This document shows, in pieces, positions 15,089 through 23,054 of a DNA stretch of 64,000 nucleotides. Numbering within the stretch: position 1 is the stretch's first letter; every line of letters begins with the position of its first letter. The DNA comes from a virus. Below the pieces are notes generated by a model. The model had not been told where the DNA came from, searched no databases, and worked only from the letters and a program-made list of their open reading frames with translations. The stretch spans positions 1 to 64,000 of IMG/VR virus record IMGVR_UViG_3300020183_000055; one strand, given 5' to 3'. The translations under genes and the position numbers were made by a program.

Positions 15089-15933
15089 CAGAAAATTTCT
15101 TCAACAACACAATTTCCAGGAAGATCTTCTCTTCTCTTACCTAAACCAATTAAAATTGAATCTCCCCAATAAACTGGGACATCCCCAATTTTATTCATGA
15201 CACTCGAAAAAAAGTTTTCCATTGCTTCCAAATTTATGTTCTTATTTCGGGTGGGGCCGTTCAGTAAACCGACCCTCATAAAATCTATATGTTCATGAGA
15301 TTTTGAAATCATATTCAAAGTTGAATTGAAATCGATAACAGGCTCGAAACTCGCAAAGGTTTTAAATCCTAATTTGTTTATTTTTATCAATGCCTGTATT
15401 CTTTCTTCATTGGAATCTGTTCCAATCTCAACCTGATCTTGACCAGTTAGAGAAAACCCGAACGCGAACAGATCCATCTTTGGCTGCTGTCCCCACACAG
15501 TTCCATGATTTTTGAATTCCTGAATAAATTTATCATCAACCCACTTTGTGCACTTCGTCAAAACCTTGAAAGGAATATCTAAGTCGTGACAAATTTTCAT
15601 AGCCCCGTATGTTAATTCTTTGGTTTCAGGTAACATGGCATCTGTTGTCAAAGAAAAAAAAAGTCTACCTCTAGAGCGGAGAGATTCTAAATTTTCTCTG
15701 ACCTCTCCTTCAAAAATTTTTAAAGCATGATCTTCGTTTTCGAAATGTCTAATCAAATTTACCTTAGTGTCCCAATTATGTTTCAAAATGTAAGAGCAGC
15801 AACAATAGGTACATCCATTAGAACAACCGATATAAAAATTACATGTCCAAGGACTTCTTCGACCAGCCTTTTCTCTATAAACCAAACATTTGAATTTTCT
15901 TTTGGTTGAAACAAGTTTTTCTTTTATTTCCAT
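15088..15933 (-). CDS. Radical SAM protein (spore photoproduct lyase-like)
   Basis: A 281-residue radical SAM enzyme with the cluster motif at GCSNGCTYCCC (C37, C41, C44; two more Cys follow). LTTDAMLPETKELT and FKVLTKCTKW match the conserved 'TDP...E' and 'TK' blocks of the SPL/Rv2578c-type subgroup. Members cleave SAM to a 5'-deoxyadenosyl radical; the best-known one repairs the spore thymine photoproduct, but most have unknown substrates. The last 25 residues, ending RREDLPGNCVVEEIF, are unlike the core. It is translationally coupled to the Prim-Pol-like gene, so a joint role in lesion repair or bypass is attractive but unproven. Confidence 0.82.
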   Translation of the reverse strand: MEIKEKLVSTKRKFKCLVYREKAGRRSPWTCNFYIGCSNGCTYCCCSYILKHNWDTKVNLIRHFENEDHALKIFEGEVRENLESLRSRGRLFFSLTTDAMLPETKELTYGAMKICHDLDIPFKVLTKCTKWVDDKFIQEFKNHGTVWGQQPKMDLFAFGFSLTGQDQVEIGTDSNEERIQALIKINKLGFKTFASFEPVIDFNSTLNMISKSHEHIDFMRVGLLNGPTRNKNINLEAMENFFSSVMNKIGDVPVYWGDSILIGLGKRREDLPGNCVVEEIF

Positions 15934-15961
15934 ATTCTGTTTTCTATTCTATAATTTCTGA

Positions 15962-16306
15962 TTATTTATCCAAAAGAAAGCCTACGACAGACAAATCATC
16001 TTCCCCAGTTCTATCCAGAACTTGTTGTTTTATTTCTGGAAAGTCGTTCAAATAATATAAGAGAGTAGGATCTTGTTTTATCTTATCATCTAATATTCCT
16101 TCTAAAGTTGTACCCTCTTTTTGAGCTTGTTTCTTTAATCCGTTTAAAAACCCTTCAGGGAATTTAGGGAAATTTGTGTAAAGATCTATTGCAACTCTTC
16201 CAGATTTTTTCATTTCTTCTAAAATTTTGGAAAAAGCTTCTTCTGGGATTTTATGGAATTCGTTTTCATTCAAGAAGGTTGTAAATTTTTTTAAATGTGT
16301 ATTCAT
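15962..16306 (-). CDS. Small hypothetical protein, head-targeting-like N-terminus
   Basis: A 114-residue acidic and helical protein starting MNTHLKKFTTFLNENEFHKI, one of the cleanest examples of the shared motif: a basic start, F-x-x-F-L and a possible cut at LNE/N. The rest has no known domain. A GATATATA element lies 15 nt upstream of the ATG, so late expression as an internal head protein fits. It is downstream of the LRR genes and upstream of the radical SAM gene on the same strand. Confidence 0.75.
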   Translation of the reverse strand: MNTHLKKFTTFLNENEFHKIPEEAFSKILEEMKKSGRVAIDLYTNFPKFPEGFLNGLKKQAQKEGTTLEGILDDKIKQDPTLLYYLNDFPEIKQQVLDRTGEDDLSVVGFLLDK

Positions 16307-16321
16307 TTTTTTTGTTTTTTT

Positions 16322-16329
16322 TATATATC
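16322..16329 (-). promoter_or_regulatory. Putative phage late promoter element (GATATATA)
   Basis: On the minus strand CGAAGATATATAAAAAAAAC lies 15 nt before the ATG at 16306 and ends only 9 nt downstream of the LRR gene stop. Confidence 0.5.
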
Positions 16330-16337
16330 TTCGTATT

Positions 16338-17351
16338 TCACATGATCCCGGATCTCACCAGTTCCAACAAGTTCTCAAAATCGTCCCTCAGATCTGAAGG
16401 AATTCGAATTGAATTTCTAAACTCATCTGGCAAATCGTCCCAAAATTCTGAAAGTTCAATAATTGTTGATTCGGGATTTTGGGAAATTTTGGAATTCCAG
16501 AAGTTTGAATCCAAATAGGGAAGTGTTATAATTAGTTTCTTTGCCTCTTCGGATCCATTTTCTAGAACTTCCAGCCATCCATCCATGTTCCATTCGCCCG
16601 GATCTAATTGGAATTCATCACACTGAAATTCACCACCAATTTCTTGTGGTGCTCCTGCCAGGGATTGGAGTTTGTTGCCGTAACAAAAAAAATCCCCACC
16701 AACTTTCAGTGGTGCTCCTTCTAGCGATTGGAGTTGGTTTTCATAACAACGAAAATACCCATCAACCTTCTGTGGTGCTCCTGCCAGGGATTGGAGTCCG
16801 TTGTCGGAACAATTAAAATCTCCAAAAACTTTCTGCGGGGCTCCTGCCAGGGATTGGAGTTGGTTGTAGGAACAATCAAAATCCCCATCAATTTTCCGTG
16901 GTGCTCCTTCCAGGGATTGGAGTTGGTTGAAGGAACAATTAAAATCCCCACCAACTTCCTGTGGTGCTCCTGCCAGGGATTGGAGTCCGTTGTCGGAACA
17001 ATTAAAATCTCCAAAAACTTTCTGCGGGGCTCCTGCCAGGGATTGGAGTCCGTTGTCGGAACATACAAAATTCCCATCAACTTTCTGTGGTGCTCCTTCA
17101 AGAGATTCGAGTTGAGTGTACAAACAATCAAAATCCTCAGTTACATTTCCAAATTTGACTCCAAAAAAACTTTTTGCTTCTTTGTTAATGTAGGTTCTAA
17201 AAAAGAATTTCCCCTGAATGTCAACAAGACCTGTTGTTGGATTCACGCTCCAGGTTCCTTGTGTGTAACGATTCAGAAAATCCTTCTGTTCTGAAGTCAA
17301 ACCAGAAGTATTTTTAGATTCGTAAACCCGAAAGGGAACGAGATGTCTCAT
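16338..17351 (-). CDS. Leucine-rich-repeat protein, tandem copy 1
   Basis: A 337-residue protein with nine or so 21-residue leucine-rich repeats of the type LQSLAGAPQKVGGDFNCSDN between about residues 80 and 260, flanked by unique N- and C-terminal regions. Such repeats form a curved binding surface and are common in bacterial surface and phage proteins. The N-terminus is MRHLVPFRVYESKNTSG, with a possible cut at VYE/S. The frame is open further upstream (to 17477), but the ATG at 17351 gives the same start as the paralogue. The repeats are nearly identical at DNA level, including a 91-bp exact direct repeat. It could be a cargo protein that binds a host target. Confidence 0.85.
   Translation of the reverse strand: MRHLVPFRVYESKNTSGLTSEQKDFLNRYTQGTWSVNPTTGLVDIQGKFFFRTYINKEAKSFFGVKFGNVTEDFDCLYTQLESLEGAPQKVDGNFVCSDNGLQSLAGAPQKVFGDFNCSDNGLQSLAGAPQEVGGDFNCSFNQLQSLEGAPRKIDGDFDCSYNQLQSLAGAPQKVFGDFNCSDNGLQSLAGAPQKVDGYFRCYENQLQSLEGAPLKVGGDFFCYGNKLQSLAGAPQEIGGEFQCDEFQLDPGEWNMDGWLEVLENGSEEAKKLIITLPYLDSNFWNSKISQNPESTIIELSEFWDDLPDEFRNSIRIPSDLRDDFENLLELVRSGIM
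16770..16860. repeat. 91-bp direct repeat inside the LRR gene, copy 1
   Basis: This 91-bp stretch is identical to 16959-17049. The offset of 189 bp equals three 63-bp (21-residue) repeat units, so it probably arose by recent unequal recombination inside the LRR gene. Confidence 0.85.
16959..17049. repeat. 91-bp direct repeat inside the LRR gene, copy 2
   Basis: Second copy of the 91-bp repeat (see 16770-16860); the match ends at a T/C difference just after each copy. Confidence 0.85.
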
Positions 17352-17355
17352 GCTG

Positions 17356-17363
17356 TATATATG
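17356..17363 (-). promoter_or_regulatory. ATATATA element directly before the start codon
   Basis: On the minus strand CATATATA lies only 4 nt before the ATG of LRR copy 1. If it is a -10 element, transcription would begin at or very near the start codon. The paralogue start at 18400 has GATACATATAG in the same place (18404-18414). Confidence 0.35.
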
Positions 17364-17371
17364 CTCACATT

Positions 17372-18400
17372 TCACATGATTCCTTTCCTCACCAGATCCA
17401 ACAAGTTCTCGAAATCGTCCTTTAAATTCGAAGGAATACGAATTGAATTTCTGACATTGTCTAGCATGTCGTCCCAAAATTCTGAAAGTTCAAGAATGGC
17501 TGATTCAGGATTTTCAGAAATTTTGGAATTCCAATAAGTGGAATTGAAAAATGGAAGTGTTAGAATTAGTTCCTTTGCCTTTTGGCTATGTTTTTCAGAT
17601 CCTAAGATTTTACCACATGCTTCCATGCTCCATTCACCCGGAACTAACTCGAATTTATCACAATAAAAACCACCATTTATCTGTTTTGGTACTCCTATCA
17701 GGGATTGGAGTTTGATGCCGTTTTTTTTGCCGGTACACCAAAAATCCCCATAAACTTTCTCTGGTGCTCCCTCCAGGGATTGGAGTTGGTTTCCGCCACA
17801 TTTAAAATTCCCATAAACTTCCCGTGGTGCTCCTTCCAGTGATTGGAGTTCGTTGTAGGAACAAATAAAATCCCCACCAACTTCCTGTGGTTTTCCTTTA
17901 AGGGATTGGATTTTGTTCTCGGAAAAATCGAAATCCCTACCAACTTCCCGTGGTGCTCCTGCCAGGGATTTGAGATCGTTGGAGGAACAATTGAAACTCC
18001 CACCAACTTCCCGTGGTGATCCTTTCAGGGTTTGAAGTTGATTATACCTACAATCAAAATCCCCAACAACTTCCTGTGGTGCTCCTTCCAGAGATTTGAG
18101 ATTGTTGCCTTTACAACAAAAAAACCCACCAACTTCCTGTGGTGCTCCTTCCAGGGATTGGAGTTGGTTTCCGGCACAATAAAAATTCCCAGTTACATTT
18201 CCAAATTTAATTCCTAAAAAATTTTTCAATCCATCATTATCTGGAAAGAAATCACCCTGGATGTCAACAAGACCTGTTGTTGGATTCACGCTCCAGTTTC
18301 CTCCTTTTCTTATGTAACGATTCAGGAAAGCCTCCTGTTCTGGGGTCAAACTAGGAGGGATTCTGGATTCATAAACCCGAAAAGAAATAAGGTGTTTCAT
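17372..18400 (-). CDS. Leucine-rich-repeat protein, tandem copy 2
   Basis: A 342-residue paralogue of the preceding LRR protein, 20 nt upstream of it. It has the same start (MKHLISFRVYESRIPP), the same N-terminal block (NPTTGLVDIQG), about nine 21-residue LRR units and the same C-terminal block with 'SxYWNSKISENPES' and 'GIM' end. Repeats here are more diverged from each other than in copy 1, so copy 1 has probably been homogenised more recently. Both end with a short helical domain (EFWDD...NSIRIPS). Role as for copy 1. Confidence 0.85.
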   Translation of the reverse strand: MKHLISFRVYESRIPPSLTPEQEAFLNRYIRKGGNWSVNPTTGLVDIQGDFFPDNDGLKNFLGIKFGNVTGNFYCAGNQLQSLEGAPQEVGGFFCCKGNNLKSLEGAPQEVVGDFDCRYNQLQTLKGSPREVGGSFNCSSNDLKSLAGAPREVGRDFDFSENKIQSLKGKPQEVGGDFICSYNELQSLEGAPREVYGNFKCGGNQLQSLEGAPEKVYGDFWCTGKKNGIKLQSLIGVPKQINGGFYCDKFELVPGEWSMEACGKILGSEKHSQKAKELILTLPFFNSTYWNSKISENPESAILELSEFWDDMLDNVRNSIRIPSNLKDDFENLLDLVRKGIM

Positions 18401-18412
18401 GTTCTATATGTA

Positions 18413-18679
18413 TCAAAATTTTTGAATCAGAACATCCAATTTTGTTTTACCTTTTAAAAGTCTGTGCCATTTTCCGGCAGGAATGAAAAATTCTCCTATG
18501 GCTGGAACTGGTAAAACATCGTCTTCCTGATACATCCAATCGGTGTTACCCAAAAAAATCACAATCCTATCTTCGGAGTCTTGATGCCACTTCAGTTCGA
18601 CACTTTCAGTTGAGGGATCAAATGTTCTTTTGTATATCCCGTCAGAAATTTTATCTTCTGTGAACGGAAGGGATTTCAC
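18413..18679 (-). CDS. Small cupin-like protein
   Basis: An 88-residue protein with a minimal cupin pattern: ELKWHQDSEDRIVIFL (motif 1 region with a His and an acidic residue) and GEFFIPAGKWHRLLKG (motif 2, PxGxxH). It may bind a metal and a small ligand, or serve only as a structural barrel. Its ATG overlaps the stop of the upstream gene by 4 nt (ATGA), so the pair is translationally coupled. Confidence 0.65.
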   Translation of the reverse strand: MKSLPFTEDKISDGIYKRTFDPSTESVELKWHQDSEDRIVIFLGNTDWMYQEDDVLPVPAIGEFFIPAGKWHRLLKGKTKLDVLIQKF

Positions 18680-19266
18680 CAGGGACTACTGGATTTAATG
18701 CCAAGAAGTTTGCGATATCTGGCAACATTACAGGACCAATATCTAGGTTTCCATTTTGGTCCAGGGTTATCGCATCCGTGTCTGGCTCTGAACGACTTTG
18801 CCCTTTTAGGGTCGTCGTTTCTCACCCTCATTCCTGGCTGTCCAAATCTAACTAAAACAACTTTTCCGGATTCATTTTTTGTGTAGACCCCAAATTTTCT
18901 AGGACCTCCGGAAGTTCTGAAAGGTCTATTGAGATTTACTTTTCTCCCTCTATATTCCGCCTCGTGTAGGTCTTCTTCTAGAAATGGAACGTCAAGCCAA
19001 ACTTCAACACCTTCGAAAAAATCTCTTTTACCTAGATCTGACTCCAGAAAAAATAGTTCATCCTCATTAAAATTCAAAACGTTGTTTTCCCAAAGTTCTC
19101 TGGCCTCATTGATCATCTGAAACCATGATTCTGAACCAATTCTGAAGACGCTCTCAGAAAGTGAAAGATTGTTATCTATGTGATAATTGAATCTTTCGAA
19201 ATTAACAATCTCGAAAACTTTTTGGTTGTGGATCTTTGACCACAATTCTGGATCGGGTATTTGCAT
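18676..19266 (-). CDS. Conserved T4-like phage protein with SFRARH...YWSC motif
   Basis: A 196-residue protein whose C-terminal half carries LNRPFRTSGGPRKFGVYTKN, a VRFGQPGMRVRNDDP block and SFRARHGCDNPGPKWKPRYW ending in SC. From memory this string recurs in cyanophage, other T4-like phages and some giant viruses (DUF5872-like), where it is often annotated only as conserved or prohead-related; its biochemical role is unknown to me. The N-terminal 70 residues are helical and acidic. The conserved Cys and His in HGCDNP and YWSC could bind metal. An AATATATA element lies 4 nt upstream of the ATG. It is coupled to the small cupin gene downstream. Confidence 0.75.
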   Translation of the reverse strand: MQIPDPELWSKIHNQKVFEIVNFERFNYHIDNNLSLSESVFRIGSESWFQMINEARELWENNVLNFNEDELFFLESDLGKRDFFEGVEVWLDVPFLEEDLHEAEYRGRKVNLNRPFRTSGGPRKFGVYTKNESGKVVLVRFGQPGMRVRNDDPKRAKSFRARHGCDNPGPKWKPRYWSCNVARYRKLLGIKSSSPW

Positions 19267-19270
19267 AACT

Positions 19271-19278
19271 TATATATT
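19271..19278 (-). promoter_or_regulatory. Putative late promoter element (AATATATA)
   Basis: On the minus strand GAAGAATATATAAG lies 4 nt before the ATG at 19266, with flanks close to the general consensus but unusually near the start codon. Confidence 0.4.
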
Positions 19279-19316
19279 CTTCTTTTCAACAAAAAAATTT
19301 CAAATAAGTGTTTTGT

Positions 19317-19748
19317 TTAATTCTTAAAAATATTTTTACCCTCAGATGTGAAATAAATGAAATTATGTGTACTTGTTTCTTTATAAAAATTATACTCACA
19401 TATTAAATTATTTTCTTTACTTAAAAATTTATTATCCCCCAAATCGTGATGAGATTTCATAATACTTTGGTACAACCTAACCGCAACATCGTCATCTTTT
19501 GTTGAGTGGCTGGCTAAAAAGTTTTTTGTCCCACCATATCTAAAGAAATAAAATGTGGTCATATCAAGGTAAGGGCTAGCAGTGTACATTACCCAATATT
19601 CATCCTGTCTAATCACATCCCATTCGGTTATTTTAAATTCAAGTCTATTTCGATGTTTGATTTCTTCTTGGGTAAAACCAACCATAGGTTTTTGGGCGAA
19701 TGACATTGAGCTAAGTAGAACAAGCAGGATTATAAGTAATTGTTTCAT
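19317..19748 (-). CDS. Secreted hypothetical protein
   Basis: A 143-residue protein with a classic signal peptide, MKQLLIILLVLLSSMSFA, cleaved before QKPMVG; Gln after the cut is typical of Bacteroidota exported proteins. The mature 125 residues have alternating strands rich in aromatic residues and one Cys (LICEYNFY), with no known motif. It is expected in the periplasm. It could change the host envelope after infection, or could be a cargo gene picked up from the host. It lies between the SFRARH protein and the thioesterase gene. Confidence 0.7.
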   Translation of the reverse strand: MKQLLIILLVLLSSMSFAQKPMVGFTQEEIKHRNRLEFKITEWDVIRQDEYWVMYTASPYLDMTTFYFFRYGGTKNFLASHSTKDDDVAVRLYQSIMKSHHDLGDNKFLSKENNLICEYNFYKETSTHNFIYFTSEGKNIFKN

Positions 19749-19778
19749 TTTAATTTTTTATTTTTAGATTTGTGAAAA

Positions 19779-20174
19779 TTATTTTATTTTTTCCGAAATA
19801 CGGGTTTTTGATCGTTCCGAGATAGGGATTGGGTTTCCTTCCTCGTCAATCCTCACAAATTTGATGTTTGTTCTAAGAATTACTTTCTGATCTCCAGTGT
19901 ACACGTTGTGTGCTCTTGCCTCGATATAAATTGTAACCGACGTTGTGCCGATTTCAGCCGGATTTCCATAAATTTTTAAAAGTTGACCTTCTTTTGCAGG
20001 CCTTTCGAAAAAGCATTTATCTATGGACACAGTTACCATTCTTGGAGAATCACACAGCTGCATGGCATATCCAGCAGCAGCAGCATCAATCCATTTCAGC
20101 AACTGACCGCCGAACAAATTTCCATGGAAGCCAAGATCTGACTTTTTAACAGGATACATCGAGAGCACTTCCAT
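19779..20174 (-). CDS. Acyl-CoA thioesterase, hotdog fold (YciA-like)
   Basis: A 131-residue single hotdog-domain enzyme. HGNLFGGQLLKWIDAAAAGY is the characteristic catalytic block of the acyl-CoA hydrolase (YciA/BFIT-like) group, with the acidic residue in KWIDAA as the likely catalytic base, and the later strands SIDKCFFERPA and VTIYIEARAHN fit the family. It would release fatty acids from acyl-CoA and act as a multimer. This is rare in phages; it may alter host membrane lipids or CoA supply. It lies 10 nt downstream of the glycosyltransferase gene, so the two are probably co-transcribed. Confidence 0.85.
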   Translation of the reverse strand: MEVLSMYPVKKSDLGFHGNLFGGQLLKWIDAAAAGYAMQLCDSPRMVTVSIDKCFFERPAKEGQLLKIYGNPAEIGTTSVTIYIEARAHNVYTGDQKVILRTNIKFVRIDEEGNPIPISERSKTRISEKIK

Positions 20175-20184
20175 CTTTTTTCTT

Positions 20185-21432
20185 TTATGCTGAAGCCGGT
20201 TGATTTTGTGAATTTAGCTTCATGGCTGCTGCCTTTTTGAAGTTTTCTAAATTTCTGAGGATTCTTTCTTTTTCCCCTGGATGAAATGATCCGAAAAAAG
20301 GCATTTCGGTAACTTGTTTCATTTTTTCGTAGGAAATTTCCGGATTTCCAGTGTGATAGGCAGCCAAAGAAAATTCGTCCAACAACCTCCATTGCCAAAT
20401 TTCTGGTTCGATAAATAGGATGTCTCCGGTTCCTGGATTCTTCATGGCCATCGTACCATAGGTGAAAGACAACACAAACCGATTTTGCTCCCTCAATTTT
20501 CTCATACAGTGAAATACCGCCTCAAGTCTTTCTGGTCTGAATTCCCAAGCTTTAGAATAGGCCTGAATGACCTCGTCCGGATGTCTCCCGAGTTTTTCTT
20601 TCAACCTTCCAATCATGTACAAAGAGTAGTAGATCTCTTCTGGCCATCCCCCAGCGTTGGCTCTTTTTTCATAGGCTTGTAGAGACTTTAGGTTTTGGTT
20701 TGAATCCCGATAACTTTGGGCGAGATAAAACATGTATCTGGTATTGGTGGGATCCTCCTTTAAAGCTTTCTCCAAAATTTCAGCGTCTTTAGAGTACTTT
20801 TCTTCCAAAGAAGAAGCTCTTTTTAACGGGGAGATATTGGCGTTCACCAAACATCTGTCGTTGGGGATTTGTGCCTGATATAAAGGTTGTTTTCCAGGCA
20901 AATCTAAATATTCGTGAAGAACCCCTTTGTAAACCCAATTTTGGTCAGACTTCACAATTTGAGCCCGGTAGTACTGCAAAGAATTCAACTTGTATTGAAT
21001 TTGAAAGCAGTCTACTCCGTCTGGTAAATCTGAAAAGGGATTTGTTCCTGGATTTAAATTTTCAAATAAATCATCGGCATCAATAATCCATCGATAATCA
21101 CACTTTCCATAGGATAATTCCAAACTTTCTGTTCGATTGACTTCGAAATTAACCCAAGGTCTTTCATGGAGTTCGCCCGGGATATTTAATTCTTCCATGG
21201 TACTCCTGATCTCAGAAATGGTATTGTCCCGAGAACCAGTATCACAGATTACCCAATAGGAAATATAAGGTGCAACTCTTTCAAGACATTTGCGAATTGT
21301 GTCACCTTCGTCTTTGACGATCATGACCAAACAAAAGGTGAACTTTTGTTTGTGGGGTAAACCCGTTAAAGAAGTTAGTGATTTAGATGGAGATTTTTTG
21401 GATTTTGGTTTATTCTTTGTGGATTTAGACAT
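20185..21432 (-). CDS. Family 2 glycosyltransferase with TPR region
   Basis: A 415-residue protein. After a basic 30-residue N-terminus (Lys/Ser-rich), the GT-A domain begins at FCLVMIVKDEGDTIRKCLE, with VICDTGSRDNT and the metal site YRWIIDADDLFE. From about residue 230 come helical TPR-like repeats (YMFYLAQSYRDSNQNLKSLQ, YYSLYMIGRLKEKLG). The same architecture is known in cyanophages and other large phages. It transfers a sugar from an NDP-donor to an unknown acceptor, possibly a tail or head protein or host glycan. A weak TTAGATATAAAAAG element lies upstream. Confidence 0.88.
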   Translation of the reverse strand: MSKSTKNKPKSKKSPSKSLTSLTGLPHKQKFTFCLVMIVKDEGDTIRKCLERVAPYISYWVICDTGSRDNTISEIRSTMEELNIPGELHERPWVNFEVNRTESLELSYGKCDYRWIIDADDLFENLNPGTNPFSDLPDGVDCFQIQYKLNSLQYYRAQIVKSDQNWVYKGVLHEYLDLPGKQPLYQAQIPNDRCLVNANISPLKRASSLEEKYSKDAEILEKALKEDPTNTRYMFYLAQSYRDSNQNLKSLQAYEKRANAGGWPEEIYYSLYMIGRLKEKLGRHPDEVIQAYSKAWEFRPERLEAVFHCMRKLREQNRFVLSFTYGTMAMKNPGTGDILFIEPEIWQWRLLDEFSLAAYHTGNPEISYEKMKQVTEMPFFGSFHPGEKERILRNLENFKKAAAMKLNSQNQPASA

Positions 21433-21472
21433 AAAAAAACTTTCTTTTTATATCTAATTTTTTGAAAAAATT

Positions 21473-22153
21473 TCAGATTTTCTGAATTTCTAAAATTTTC
21501 TCCAACGTGTAACCCAGAAGACTAGATTTGGTAAAGTTCGCCTTTATACGGATGGGATTTGATTTTGATTCGGAAACCAGTTCAAGGTCCAAGAAATCCG
21601 AACTATTTTCCTCTGGTATGTTTTGAGTATTTGCAAAGGATGATTTTTTTAAAGTTCGTCCAGTCCAAATCAACAAAGTTAAATTTGCCAATTTCGAATC
21701 CAAAATTTTCACAATTTGATTTGTTGTTAATATTTCCAACTTTATTCCGAGAAATCCATTAGAACTCGGCGAATAAATGGAAAATAAAGAATATCCAATC
21801 CCTTCCAAAAGTTCTGGGACCGTATCATTCTTTACAGTGAATAAAGGAAAGGATCCAGAATGAAGGTGCTGTTTGAATTTTATTCCACTTTCAACGAAGA
21901 ATCCAATTAGGGTTTCCGCCAGGAATGAATCAGAAAGCTTTCTTCGAAATTTGACATGTAAAGTTGGATTGGGTCCTGCCGCCAATTTTGTTGGCTTGAG
22001 ATCCATCCCAATTTTAAACAAATAATTTTCGAGCTGTATTCCTATTTTACCAACCTGGCTAAAATGTGACATTTCGATTTTATTCTTCAGATGAATTTCT
22101 TCTTCGAAGTTTTCTACAAATCCCGTCAGTAAATCTACCTTGTATTTTGACAT
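21473..22153 (-). CDS. Hypothetical protein (226 aa)
   Basis: A 226-residue soluble protein with no recognised motif. It has long stretches of alternating hydrophobic and polar residues (for example TLHVKFRRKLSDSF, FLGIKLEILTTNQIVKIL), suggesting an alpha/beta fold. It lies between adenylate kinase and the TPR glycosyltransferase on the same strand, 33 nt downstream of the kinase stop. Function unknown. Confidence 0.7.
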   Translation of the reverse strand: MSKYKVDLLTGFVENFEEEIHLKNKIEMSHFSQVGKIGIQLENYLFKIGMDLKPTKLAAGPNPTLHVKFRRKLSDSFLAETLIGFFVESGIKFKQHLHSGSFPLFTVKNDTVPELLEGIGYSLFSIYSPSSNGFLGIKLEILTTNQIVKILDSKLANLTLLIWTGRTLKKSSFANTQNIPEENSSDFLDLELVSESKSNPIRIKANFTKSSLLGYTLEKILEIQKI

Positions 22154-22186
22154 AAATTAAATGTGATTCAGGTTGACCTGTTTCTT

Positions 22187-22828
22187 TTAATTTGTTTTAG
22201 AATCGGTTTTTTTGAGATTCAGTTGGTTCACAATTTTTTTGTATAAACGATCTATTCCTACACCGGAGTCGAATTTTTTCAATTTTCTGCTTTTGGTGTA
22301 CAGATCGATCAGAGGAGCAGTTTTTTCCGTGTAGGTTTGGAATCTTTTTTTAATTACCTCTGGATCTTTGTCATCCTCACGATTTTCTTTTTCGGCTCTG
22401 GATAAAATCCTATCCGTAGCGGTTTTTTCGTCCAAATCCAAATAGATTGTGTGGCTTAGACCTAATCCCATTTTACCGAGCAAAGAGTCCAACATTCCAG
22501 CCTGTTTAACCGTTCTAGGAAATCCGTCGAGAATGATTCCCATTCCAGGATCTAACTTTTTAAGTTCTTTTCTGAGCATTGATACCATCGTTCCATCGTC
22601 AATATACTCGCCCTTTGCAATCTTCGCTTTTAATTCTGGGTCCTTCGATTTTCGAATCAAATCCCCAGTAGAAATATGATTGTAACCTTCTTTTTCAGAA
22701 AGTCTTTTTGAGAAGGTCCCTTTCCCGGATCCAGGAGGGCCCATGATTACTAAGATCTTGCCCTGAAAATCAGGAAGCTCTCTTTCGTGAAGGTGGACAA
22801 ATTCGTCGAATTTTTTAACTGTGCTCAT
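22187..22828 (-). CDS. Adenylate kinase with head-targeting-like N-terminus
   Basis: A 213-residue enzyme that interconverts ATP, AMP and ADP. The P-loop is GPPGSGKGT, followed by HISTGDLIR and GYIDDGT-like AMP-binding sequence, DGFPRTVKQ, and RAEKENREDDKDPEVIKKR, the LID segment (short type). A 15-residue leader precedes the kinase core: MSTVKKFDEFVHLHERELPD, the shared motif with possible cut at LHE/R. Reading frame is open a further 26 codons, but the ATG at 22828 leaves a 14-nt overlap with the upstream small gene and starts with the motif. It sits downstream of the ribonucleotide reductase genes and would help nucleotide supply. Confidence 0.9.
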   Translation of the reverse strand: MSTVKKFDEFVHLHERELPDFQGKILVIMGPPGSGKGTFSKRLSEKEGYNHISTGDLIRKSKDPELKAKIAKGEYIDDGTMVSMLRKELKKLDPGMGIILDGFPRTVKQAGMLDSLLGKMGLGLSHTIYLDLDEKTATDRILSRAEKENREDDKDPEVIKKRFQTYTEKTAPLIDLYTKSRKLKKFDSGVGIDRLYKKIVNQLNLKKTDSKTN

Positions 22829-23033
22829 ATTTAATAATCGTATTTTGAATTGGGAATCTGAAAAGGGGAACTCTTCTTGAATCTTGGCTTTCTTGATAAA
22901 CCTCATAAAAATTGTAATGGGCTTGAGAAAGTTGAATGGTCATGATTTCAGAGTACACTCCTCTTAGATGTCGTGATTCAGATTCTACCTGGAGGGTGTG
23001 TTTTTTGGTGTTAAAGATTAAAATATTTGTCAT
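22815..23033 (-). CDS. Hypothetical protein (72 aa)
   Basis: A 72-residue protein between the C-terminal nrdA gene and adenylate kinase, overlapping the kinase gene by 14 nt. It begins MTNILIFNTKKHTLQVESES and has a basic and aromatic-rich middle with no known motif. The close packing between two enzymes of nucleotide metabolism suggests a genuine, co-transcribed gene of unknown role. Confidence 0.6.
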   Translation of the reverse strand: MTNILIFNTKKHTLQVESESRHLRGVYSEIMTIQLSQAHYNFYEVYQESQDSRRVPLFRFPIQNTIIKYEHS

Positions 23034-23054
23034 GGTTTTTATTAAAATGTAAAA

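Noticed and set aside
16721-17294. Several open frames in both strands across the LRR genes
   Set aside because: They are shadows of the 63-bp repeats; repeats preserve open frames in other phases.
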